In this document: one piece after another, positions 55,587-64,000 of the stretch
Layout of the letters: each line of letters starts with the position of its first letter
Numbering within the stretch: position 1 is the first letter of the stretch
Source of the DNA: Neurospora intermedia
Taxonomy: Eukaryota; Ascomycota; Sordariomycetes; Sordariales; Sordariaceae
Reading direction: 5' to 3'
Assembly (NCBI GenBank): GCA_037102815.1
Contig: BTPP01000009.1
Span: 744,001 to 808,000, forward strand
Length of the DNA stretch: 64,000 bases
Made by a program: the position numbers and the translations under genes
The notes under the pieces: model-generated
Databases searched by the model: none
What the model was told of the DNA's origin: nothing
Seen by the model: only the letters and a program-made list of their open reading frames with translations

Positions 55587-58376
55587 ATGATGTCCAACCC
55601 TCCTCTATCCGGCGTCACTCGCCCACGGCAGCGGCTACATCGGCGTCAAAATTCGACTCCATCCGCCTTTGAGGCTGTCAAGATCGCTCCCTTGCCGACT
55701 TTCCCACAACAACAGCATCAACGCCCCCACATGGGCCATCGACGAGGCGTTAGCCTGGATACCAGGCGTCACCCTCTCATGTCTTCAACAATCACAACCA
55801 CGTCCCAGCAAGACTACTCAACCCTCGTCAGCACGACGGGCCCAGACACAGGAATGCCCACGAGTATGCCAGCGGCACCACAGGATATCCTAGCACAGCA
55901 GCAACACCAGGCGCACCTTATAGCACGCCCTAGCTCCAGCCAAACCGACTACAGTGACCTGTCGAGTGACAGCGGCGACTCGTTTTTACTATCGCCCCAT
56001 GGCACACCACATCAACGAAACCATTTCATGGATGGATTGGCCTCGCAGGGCCCGATACCCGAACTGTCCCTGTCCTACGATACCTACATAGATCCCAACT
56101 TTGACGCCATGATGAAGAGGAACCAGGTCAGCTATGACAGCAACAACAATAATGTCATGGCCTCATCGTCCTCTGCCACCCCAAATTTTGACTTCTTTGC
56201 CTCGGACGCAGCGCTCTCTACTCCGAACTTTATGAGCTTTCCGGACCAAAGCCCCGCAGGGACGGGACAAGGAGGCTGGATATCAGAGGGCGAGGCATCC
56301 AACACCCAGTTGCGCCGAGCGTCAAGGCGGGTAAGCGTTGGATTAAACAACAGCCTCATAGACAAACTTGCAAAGTACGAGCCTATGGCGAATGGGCAGA
56401 GGCCAGAAACACCTCCCATGCACAATGCCGCCGGTAAGCACGCAGGATCTGACGTGTTCAGCGGGAATACTGAAGATGAAGCAGGATTCTATCCCCCAAC
56501 ACCCATGGAAACACCACACGATCGCTTCATGAAGCAACAAGCAACACAGCAGCAACAGCAGCAACAGCAACAGCAACAAACACTAAGGCCCAGCAGGTTT
56601 GCAGATGATTACGACGAGTCGATGGAGGAAACACTCAAACCCATACGAGGGCACCGGAGCAATCGCAACTCGGGCATTTTCCAGGAACTGCGCCAGCAGG
56701 CGGAGGCTATGGCGGCTGCTGCACCTGCAACGTCCCAAGCCGACAGCATGCCCACGACCTTCCAATCGCACACGCTTCCTGCAGCTCAAGACGAAGACTT
56801 GTTAAGGATCCACTCTGACTTCATCAAGCTGGAGCACGGTTTCACTTTCCCTGACATGGGGTCGCAGATGGGGCCACAGATGGGATCGCAGATGCAGGGT
56901 CTTGGGGGGATGAGCCCTTTTGACAACAAGCCGGACCTTGGACCTCCATCAGAATATGGCGATGCTGACCCACAAGCCTCCAGTCGCCAAAGTTCAGTTT
57001 CTCCCTCGCGCCGCGGTTCCCCGCACCGAAGAACCGACTCGATTGCCTCCATCGCCAGTGCTGCCAGCATTGCTAGCATCAACATTGAAGAGACCAAGAC
57101 CGAAACTGGCGTGACTCTCGACGACATTGCCCAGTACATTGAAGGTCCCGATCCCGCCGATGGCAAATGGGTATGCACGTACGAAGACTGTCGGAAACGG
57201 TTCGGTCGCAAAGAAAACATCAAGAGCCACGTACAGACACACCTTAACGACAGGCAATACCAATGTCCAACCTGTAAAAAGTGCTTTGTGCGCCAACACG
57301 ACCTCAAACGCCACGCCAAGATCCACACGGGCATCAAGCCATACCCATGCGAATGCGGTAACAGCTTCGCGCGGCATGATGCACTCACACGACACCGGCA
57401 GCGGGGCATGTGCGTTGGTGCTTTTGACGGCATCGTGCGCAAGGTGGTCAAGCGTGGCCGGCCACGGAAGAACAGGCCGGATATGGAGGAGAGAAAGGAC
57501 AAGAGCGATCGCACGAGAGATAGGTCAAGGAGCCATCATTCGACCAGCAGCTCCGTCAGCAGCTTTTCAGGCTATTCCGATAGCTCGGTACCCAACTCTC
57601 CCGGGAACGACTACGATCATATAATCGACGACGAACAGTTTCCGGGCTTGTTGGATATGCCAATGGGAAATGTTCCAAATCTGCCGCCGAGCATTGTTAC
57701 GGGTCATGCGGGTCATGGACATGGTGCGATTCCTAGCTCATCGACGATGAATCCGGCTGCAGCTACCATGTCGGTATCATCAGTGTCTTCAGCGCCCATG
57801 CCGAGCTTCGATCCGAGGGTTAATGAAGTCATGAACGTGGACTCACCAGCATCGAGAAACTACGCCAATTCGCCGTCAGCTGTGAGTAGCTATAGTCATG
57901 CTAGCCACCCGTCGATATCGATTACCGAACATCACGGACCAGGGTCGGATTTTGGGCTTCCCGGGTCACAGAATGCTGCATCGCCAGCCAAGAGTGCTGT
58001 GAGTCACTATACGCCGCCGGAGTTGTCGAGTAGCTCGTCACCACCCACGCATACCCAGCAGCAACAAGGCAGTCAGGGACCAACGTACTACGATTTGGAT
58101 CCTAGTCATGGTGGCATGTCCAACATTCCAGGTCCTGCTACGAGTATGGGGATGGGCGCGGCGGTCGGTCCCACCCACGTCGATCCAACGAACATGCTTC
58201 TACATGGGTATGAGCATCAAATGGATCAGAACTTGATGCTCGGGAACTTGGATGGTATGGCCAAATTCGAGGTTATGGAGGGGTACGATGCAGCGACCGA
58301 AGTGAATATGTTTGGAGATGCTCATGAAGGCGATGGGAGTGGCCACGATGGGAGTAATATGTACTTTGGGTCATGA
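55587..58376 (+). CDS. C2H2 zinc-finger transcription factor, Swi5/Ace2 type
   Basis: 929 residues from the first in-frame ATG (55587, MMSNPPLSGV); the open frame reaches further upstream without ATG. A long Gln/Ser/Pro-rich N-terminal part (poly-Gln of about 12 near residue 325) is typical of activators. Three fingers form the DNA-binding domain: C530-x4-C535-x12-H548-x3-H552; C560-x2-C563-x12-H576-x3-H580; C588-x-C590-x12-H603-x5-C609. The third, with C-x-C and a final Cys, and the following KRGRPRKNRP basic arm are marks of the Swi5/Ace2 family, which regulates late-mitotic and cell-separation genes and whose nuclear entry is often controlled by phosphorylation near the fingers. The C-terminus is Ser/Pro/Met-rich. 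Target genes here cannot be told. Confidence 0.9.
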   Translation: MMSNPPLSGVTRPRQRLHRRQNSTPSAFEAVKIAPLPTFPQQQHQRPHMGHRRGVSLDTRRHPLMSSTITTTSQQDYSTLVSTTGPDTGMPTSMPAAPQDILAQQQHQAHLIARPSSSQTDYSDLSSDSGDSFLLSPHGTPHQRNHFMDGLASQGPIPELSLSYDTYIDPNFDAMMKRNQVSYDSNNNNVMASSSSATPNFDFFASDAALSTPNFMSFPDQSPAGTGQGGWISEGEASNTQLRRASRRVSVGLNNSLIDKLAKYEPMANGQRPETPPMHNAAGKHAGSDVFSGNTEDEAGFYPPTPMETPHDRFMKQQATQQQQQQQQQQQTLRPSRFADDYDESMEETLKPIRGHRSNRNSGIFQELRQQAEAMAAAAPATSQADSMPTTFQSHTLPAAQDEDLLRIHSDFIKLEHGFTFPDMGSQMGPQMGSQMQGLGGMSPFDNKPDLGPPSEYGDADPQASSRQSSVSPSRRGSPHRRTDSIASIASAASIASINIEETKTETGVTLDDIAQYIEGPDPADGKWVCTYEDCRKRFGRKENIKSHVQTHLNDRQYQCPTCKKCFVRQHDLKRHAKIHTGIKPYPCECGNSFARHDALTRHRQRGMCVGAFDGIVRKVVKRGRPRKNRPDMEERKDKSDRTRDRSRSHHSTSSSVSSFSGYSDSSVPNSPGNDYDHIIDDEQFPGLLDMPMGNVPNLPPSIVTGHAGHGHGAIPSSSTMNPAAATMSVSSVSSAPMPSFDPRVNEVMNVDSPASRNYANSPSAVSSYSHASHPSISITEHHGPGSDFGLPGSQNAASPAKSAVSHYTPPELSSSSSPPTHTQQQQGSQGPTYYDLDPSHGGMSNIPGPATSMGMGAAVGPTHVDPTNMLLHGYEHQMDQNLMLGNLDGMAKFEVMEGYDAATEVNMFGDAHEGDGSGHDGSNMYFGS

Positions 58377-59528
58377 GACGAGTGAGGAAGAAGAGGTGGC
58401 GGTGGGTTGATTATCTGTTTTGCATCTTTTGTTCTTGGTTTGGGTTTTTGGTTTGCGCTTTTTGGTCATTTTGTGGGTCCGCGTCGTTGGGACGGTAAAC
58501 TTAATGCCTGGACATCTACCTACCTACTCTTCTGATCGGTAGAAGAGGCCTAATGCACACGGCAGGTTATTAATGGGACGGCGGCGACTGTCCGACGCGC
58601 TTCAAAAGGACAGGGAATAATCATCTCCGGTCAAACGGGGACAACGGGAGGGGAGTGTACGAGTACGGTACTGATTTTGGGGTTATTCAATTTTCTTGGT
58701 TACTCTTCCGTTGGTGTCTGGAAAATAACAAGGCGGAAAAGAGGAAGAGAAATAATGGGAAGGCGGTTTAGGAGGAAAGGACGTATGGACACGAACCCTG
58801 TCGGCGTCACTTGTTTTGTTTTGTTTTGTTTACTCTATTGGAAAGGGGCGGTCAATACCTACCTACCTACCTAGGTACATACGTAGTAGTGTTCAACTTT
58901 TTTTTTTGGCTAGAGCTGTTTTGGGATAATTCAATCTTGGTCGATTTTTCTCCGTTTTAGATGAAGTTCGTATTGCCCCTGCTCGTCACTATCGTGACTT
59001 TGGCCCGTTGAGGGTCTCCCCTCCCATCGTTGGGTAGGTAGCACGTGGTTGCGATTGCCTCACCTGCAGCCAAGACAGCTAAACATCGATGTATGTGCAC
59101 GTGCCACCTGCCTCACCTTGACGTTCACTGTACATTTACTGTGACAGCACCGTGACCGACATGGAAAGCCCCACCATCGTCGCCGACCTCACTTCGTTGG
59201 TAGTGCCTGGGGTCACTGCAGGAGGACTGGAGCGTCCATCAGGCACTGTCAGATTCCATTGCTGTTGGGCTCAACAACTTCCGCCTTTTCTCATACGTAC
59301 GGTCTCAACAACAACTGTCAACTTGTATCCCAACTTTGTTTTTAAACTTTACCTCGTACTTGAGTAATCAACCATCATCTCCGACTTCACAACGAGCACA
59401 CCAACTGAAACCGCGCGAGCACCTCATAACATCAAATAAAACCAACACCGCCAGCAACATACCTGTATCCAATTCCTATTCAGTCCACTTCAAATTTTCG
59501 ACGGAGGATCCCAGGGTAATCAGACGAG
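58377..59528. other. Intergenic: 3' flank of the transcription factor, upstream of the MYND gene
   Basis: No gene recognised. CTAC-type repeats (CTACCTACCTACCTAGGTAC, about 58858-58877). Leader before 59529 is CAAC/ACC-rich. Confidence 0.45.
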
Positions 59529-62500
59529 ATGTCGACACCAGATACTACCACTACCACCACAACCACACCCAAATCCAAACTCAACCAACAACCCCCCTTC
59601 GACCCCATATCCACCACCCCAGCAACTAACCTCGTCTCTCCCCTCCCACCCGATCTAGACGCCGATGTCCTTGTTATCGGAGGGAAAGATGTTCGGCATA
59701 TTTTGTATACTGCTTATGCCGAAGTTGGGGAGCATGGACAGCAGAAAAGTGATGCGAGGGATAGCAGCAGTCTAAGGGAAAGGAGGAGGAGGAAGATCGA
59801 TGTTACGGTTAGTCATGAGGATAAGTACGTGGTGGCGAGGAATGTGTTGGTGTTGAGTCTTGTTTTGGAGGTGGATTTGGATGGTGCTGAGGCGGGAGGA
59901 AATGGGAAGGGGGGTGGTAATATGGAGGTGGAAAAGGATGCGGAGGAGGCGGGTGTGAAGGAGGGAGATGATAAGGAAAAGGGGGCTGAGAAGGAGGCGG
60001 GTGTGAAGAAAGGAGATGATAAGGACAAGGATGCGAAAGAAAAGGCTGCAAAGGAAAAGCTCGCCAGGATGTGGGACATTTACTACACCCGATTCCTTCC
60101 CGACCCCGACACGCGCAACTTACTAGCTTCCCAAGCGGAAAAGTTATGTCAGGTATCGAAGACGATGGAGGACTGGGAGAAAGGACCATACGGCGGGACG
60201 ATACACTTGGTCAACCAAAAGAGCTTGGACGCGGTGAGAGGTGTTTGGAAACAATACGCCGAAGCAGCAAGGTCAACACTCGCTACAAAGAAGGTTTGTG
60301 AACTTCATTCAGCTCTTGTCGAGGGGATGCGGTCATCACCCGACGAGCAGCACCAGAAGTGGGCCTTAGGCTCGTCGGTAGCGCCGTTGACTGTGCTCTT
60401 GAAAGATCAGATCCGGTTCTACGTTCAGGTGGCGTGGGAGTTTGACCAGGAAATAGCCAACGCAATGAGGCTGTTTCCCAACCCTACATTTGCCGCCGGT
60501 TTGTTATCCGAACCGGATTCCGAGGCCGAGTCCGAATCGCAATCCCCGGGCCGCCATCGTCGTCTCGCTTACCCCTCCAATGGTGTGCTGGGGTACCATC
60601 TCGCGCTGATCAAGGCTCCTCTCACCGAGCTCTCCCCGCTGCGCATTGACAGAGACGGCAACGACTTCAACGACGGCACTGACGAAGACCCCAATGGACA
60701 CGTGACAGCCCTCCGCGGAGCGATGCACCAATTCACTCAATGGTCTCTTGCCTTCCGGGAGCTGGCGACCGCGGAGCAAAAGAGACTGACGATTCGGTTC
60801 GCGGTAGACGGCTGGTTCCCCCTTTGCCAGTCACTCCTTCACCCACCACCAGCAGCGGCGAAGACCAAGAAACAATTCGACATAATCGACACTACCGACC
60901 TCTCTTCGCTTTGGGACCCCTCTGCAGCTGGCGTTCCCGACCCGCCTGGCCTTCTTGGGCTGCTGGTAGCTGCCAAGCGATTGCTTAAAGACCGCGCTTC
61001 TTCGACACTGGTTCTGGACGACGGGGACGGGGTTTCGCTAGTTGATGATAATGTTAACGGCGATGGTAACATGGACTCTAAGAATTCTAGTTCTGCCCAA
61101 GCTGAGGCTTCGATTTTCGCTAACAGCACGACCGGCACGTTCATTCTGGGTATGGCACCGGTGGAATATTGGAGTAATGCTAGTGTTAAGGCGACGGTAG
61201 ATGAGTGTCTTTTGGCCGCGAGTAGTCTATATGATGAGGGTCGTGATCAACTTCAAGGGCTTGATGAGGGCAAGGAGGGTATGGCTGCGGCTGCGGCTGC
61301 TAGGGTGAAGAAGTTGGAGGAAGAGGGACTGCACATTAGTAATCGGCTTTCTAGGAAACATTCGAGGTGGCTTGCTCCTGGGCAGCAGCAGCACGGCGGA
61401 AAGTGGAGGAAGTCACCGGTCGTGAACGTCGATGCAAAGGAACTGGCGGAGGCGGCGTGGAGGGTTTGCAAGGATTTGGTGATTTACCAGATCGAGGGTC
61501 AGCGGGTGGTGCATGAGGGGCAGGAGTTGATCAAGATAACCTGGGGTAAGGGTCTGTGGCAGACCTTTATGGACTTTATCGGCGTGGTCGGTGGCCGGTT
61601 TGAGACGGATAGGGAGGAGTTCCGGCGAGTTATCATGGAAAAGATTGGCGGTAATGTCGTGCAGGATACCTTGTTGAAAAAGGTGTTGGAGGAGGTGGTG
61701 TCTGAGTCGACGACGGCAACTGAGGCGGAAGCGGATGGCTGCCCGGTGTTTACTGCCAGCTTCGACGTCGATTCGGGTACTCTCACGACCATCATTGGCC
61801 ATTTGGATTTCATTACGGAAGAGGACAAGCAATTACTGGCTGATAAGACGGTCCCCATCAGTCTTCGACAGTCTTCTCCGTGGACTATCGACATTGTCTT
61901 GGGCGCCGGAACACTCGTCAAACCACTCGTTTTCCCGACTCCCGTCCTCAAAGAAGGCAGCAAAACTCGCATCGCTCGCAAGTCAGGGTACGTTGAAGTG
62001 ATCGCGCCCGCGATCCTCAACCCTCTCGCTGCAAAAGTGCTAGACGATTACATTTTCCCTACGGTCCTTCAAACCGCCGAGTCATCGTCAGAGACAAGCC
62101 AGCTCATCCCCACCACCCTCAACGCCCCCACGGTAAATCTCGACTCGCTCCCCATCCTCTCCATCTCCGACACCTCTCAACTCTCATTTCTCGGCCCCTT
62201 GGCTTCCTCCATGTACTCGCCCCGCGAACTCCGCGAGCGTCAAGCCGCTTTGGAGAAGGGTCTGCCTGAAACCAGCTGGGACTCGGCAAGACTGAACCTC
62301 AAGGAATCTCTCCATACCATGGTCAATATCGCTGCCGGCCTACAAGTGGGACAGTCCGGTCTTTTTGCCCTCTGTCCCGTTTCCGGGTCCGGGTCCAGTT
62401 CATCGTCATCGGGTGGTAGGCACATCCTCATACTCGTTTCCGCGATCCGACTCGATTGCAGCGCTCAGTCTGGTGGCGGGATAGTCATCGACGCAGCCGT

Positions 62501-63173
62501 GCTGCCGCTTACTCACTCTCTGCTTGCCAAAAAGAACAACAACAAGAACACCGAGGACGACGATGAAGACCTCCAATCCTTCCTCGTCCTCCTCCGCACC
62601 CTCGACTGCGTCGACCTCTCCGTCACCAACGCCGAGCTCGCCCTCTGGAAATCCATCCTCCCTTCTTTTGCGGAGCGCTGCCGTACCTGGTCCCATTCTC
62701 CTTCGTCATGCGAATACGCCACCACCGGCCAGGTTCCCTTGAGCCTTAAAAATGGCGACCCCGTCCTCTGTACCTGCGGCACCGGCCAATTCCCACCCAA
62801 CTACCTCCCCTTACCCCTCTGGGAGTCCGCCGCCGCGCCGCACGCCACGCGCGTGGCTATTTCCGCTCCGTATTGCTCCCCCGTTGTAGAAAAAGTATTG
62901 TTTGATCCGGTTTTGGCGAAAGAGATTGCCGAGCGCGGGCTGGAGGAGGCACTTCGGAAAAAGGAGGAGAGGTGTAGGTCCTGTGGCAAGGGGGAGGAGG
63001 AGTTGGTGGAGGAACGAAAAGCAAGAGGGGGAGAGACGGCGGGGAAGACGGCCGAGGTGTTGAGGAAGTGTGCGAGGTGCTTGAAGGTCAAGTATTGTAG
63101 CGCCGAGTGTCAGAGGAAGGATTGGAAGACGCATCGGACGGAGTGTGTGGAGAGTGAGGAGCATCATCGGTAG
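59529..63173 (+). CDS. DUF4470-like protein with C-terminal MYND zinc finger
   Basis: A single open frame of 1214 residues from ATG at 59529 (MSTPDTTTTT...). Residues about 45-120 (DADVLVIGGKDVRHILYT, then RRRKIDVTVSHEDKYVVARN) match the pattern of the fungal DUF4470 domain. A Lys/Glu/Gly/Asp-rich insert follows (about 120-180). The large middle (180-1100) has no recognised domain and includes mostly soluble, helical segments and a Ser-rich loop (GSGSSSSSSGG, about 955). The C-terminus carries a MYND-type finger: CRSCGKGEEE (near 1148), then CARCLKVKYCSAECQRKD and HRTEC. MYND fingers bind proline-rich partners, often in transcriptional or signalling complexes. The combination DUF4470 plus MYND is common in filamentous fungi but functionally uncharacterised, as far as I know. 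The Lys/Glu-rich insert is encoded by GA-rich repeats (59900-60060). Confidence 0.85.
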   Translation: MSTPDTTTTTTTTPKSKLNQQPPFDPISTTPATNLVSPLPPDLDADVLVIGGKDVRHILYTAYAEVGEHGQQKSDARDSSSLRERRRRKIDVTVSHEDKYVVARNVLVLSLVLEVDLDGAEAGGNGKGGGNMEVEKDAEEAGVKEGDDKEKGAEKEAGVKKGDDKDKDAKEKAAKEKLARMWDIYYTRFLPDPDTRNLLASQAEKLCQVSKTMEDWEKGPYGGTIHLVNQKSLDAVRGVWKQYAEAARSTLATKKVCELHSALVEGMRSSPDEQHQKWALGSSVAPLTVLLKDQIRFYVQVAWEFDQEIANAMRLFPNPTFAAGLLSEPDSEAESESQSPGRHRRLAYPSNGVLGYHLALIKAPLTELSPLRIDRDGNDFNDGTDEDPNGHVTALRGAMHQFTQWSLAFRELATAEQKRLTIRFAVDGWFPLCQSLLHPPPAAAKTKKQFDIIDTTDLSSLWDPSAAGVPDPPGLLGLLVAAKRLLKDRASSTLVLDDGDGVSLVDDNVNGDGNMDSKNSSSAQAEASIFANSTTGTFILGMAPVEYWSNASVKATVDECLLAASSLYDEGRDQLQGLDEGKEGMAAAAAARVKKLEEEGLHISNRLSRKHSRWLAPGQQQHGGKWRKSPVVNVDAKELAEAAWRVCKDLVIYQIEGQRVVHEGQELIKITWGKGLWQTFMDFIGVVGGRFETDREEFRRVIMEKIGGNVVQDTLLKKVLEEVVSESTTATEAEADGCPVFTASFDVDSGTLTTIIGHLDFITEEDKQLLADKTVPISLRQSSPWTIDIVLGAGTLVKPLVFPTPVLKEGSKTRIARKSGYVEVIAPAILNPLAAKVLDDYIFPTVLQTAESSSETSQLIPTTLNAPTVNLDSLPILSISDTSQLSFLGPLASSMYSPRELRERQAALEKGLPETSWDSARLNLKESLHTMVNIAAGLQVGQSGLFALCPVSGSGSSSSSSGGRHILILVSAIRLDCSAQSGGGIVIDAAVLPLTHSLLAKKNNNKNTEDDDEDLQSFLVLLRTLDCVDLSVTNAELALWKSILPSFAERCRTWSHSPSSCEYATTGQVPLSLKNGDPVLCTCGTGQFPPNYLPLPLWESAAAPHATRVAISAPYCSPVVEKVLFDPVLAKEIAERGLEEALRKKEERCRSCGKGEEELVEERKARGGETAGKTAEVLRKCARCLKVKYCSAECQRKDWKTHRTECVESEEHHR

Positions 63174-64000
63174 GCTTAGGTCTGGGCCCATCAGTGGAGG
63201 GGAGGGGAGGGGAGGGGAAGAGCGAGACTGATCAGTTGAACTTGCTTGTGCTTATTCATTAGTTGTTCTTGAACGTTGTGGTTCAACATCCGTAAAGCTT
63301 CATTAGTTTAAGTTAGCTTGATAGCTCCAATGACTGAAGCTTATGTCCTATTTGCTACTTCGTTGCTCTTGTTTGTTTGTTTTAAGATGCTGCTTTGTTA
63401 CCTCTAGTCAATGTACATAGTACAGGCCCAAGTTATCACAAAATCTTCAGTGGCTTATCATTAATCTTGATTTCTGTAACCTTGTAAACGAGACTGGAGA
63501 GCTTGGTGGATTTCCAAGCTTGGATGTGTTTGTGGCTACGGATGGCTGCGCATGAAAGGATCATGAAGTTCCTGCGGCAGGAAATGCATGGTTAGTGCAC
63601 TAGCACCTGTGCCCATAGCTTGGCGCTCAGATTGTTAATGCATTGACGCATAAGTACCGCCAGACAATTCTGCAATTATGCAAAATGGAAGTTACCTTGC
63701 TACTTCACTTGATTTCGTTCTTGTTGTTTTGACCGTCTAAAATTACACAAACAAACAATGAACCCATGTGAGTCTGATGATTCCCGTCCAAGCCGGCCAC
63801 ACTTCCCCGTTTACATCGGATTGTAGCTGCGAACATTTTCGATTCCCAATACCAAGACATTCTAGACCCCGATTCAATAACAGGTCTCGGATATCCCTTC
63901 CTTTCCCTTCACTTCCCAAGGATGCCATCTTAGAATAGTTCACATCTACACTACCTACACGTATGGGGTAGTGTAATTTGCCTGGACCATTGATTGTATG
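63174..64000. other. Intergenic: 3' flank of the MYND gene
   Basis: No gene recognised. GGGGA repeat at 63197-63219. Confidence 0.45.

Overview
The window looks like euchromatic DNA of a filamentous ascomycete close to Neurospora (Sordariales). Evidence: short introns (about 60-85 nt) with GTAAGT donors and CTAAC-type branch sites, C-ending codon bias in conserved genes, fungal-specific protein families, and a large transposon block carrying the signature of repeat-induced point mutation (RIP, CpA to TpA).

Layout. 337-2219 (-) is an FG-repeat nucleoporin with an N-terminal CCCH finger (Nup42 type). 2626-19535 is a Tc1/mariner DNA transposon (TA target duplication, 30-bp identical inverted repeats) split by a 15.3-kb Ty3/gypsy-type LTR element (3468-18815, two 692-bp LTRs). 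The block is heavily RIP-mutated, and nearly all the loss is of TpG on the + strand, so one DNA strand took most of the damage over about 16 kb. 20376-22059 (+) is a cytochrome P450. 22.4-28.5 kb holds low-complexity orphan genes and long non-coding stretches.

28-47 kb is an orphan-gene region. Two - strand genes (27850-28479, 31244-32362) and six + strand genes (36784, 40622, 42023, 43318, 45171, 46304) encode proteins of about 200-370 residues that I do not recognise. Several share a short N-terminal helix motif (M-[DE]-S-T-x-[EH]-[VI]-x-Q-x-[LM]-x-x-[LM]) and acidic C-termini, often ending in MEE. This is the best candidate for an undescribed system here. Small inverted-repeat elements (39831-40142, 40207-40396) and a tRNA-like segment (34290-34437) lie among them.

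47387-48269 (-) is a short-chain reductase of the hydroxynaphthalene reductase type. 49562-52115 (-) is a divergent protein kinase with a Gln/Gly/Arg repeat tail. 53365-54042 is a pair of TA-flanked MITE-like units in inverted orientation that meet at a shared TA. 55587-58376 (+) is a Swi5/Ace2-type C2H2 transcription factor. 59529-63173 (+) is a large DUF4470-like protein with a C-terminal MYND finger. The conserved genes do not form an obvious pathway. All coordinates and splice sites were read by eye.
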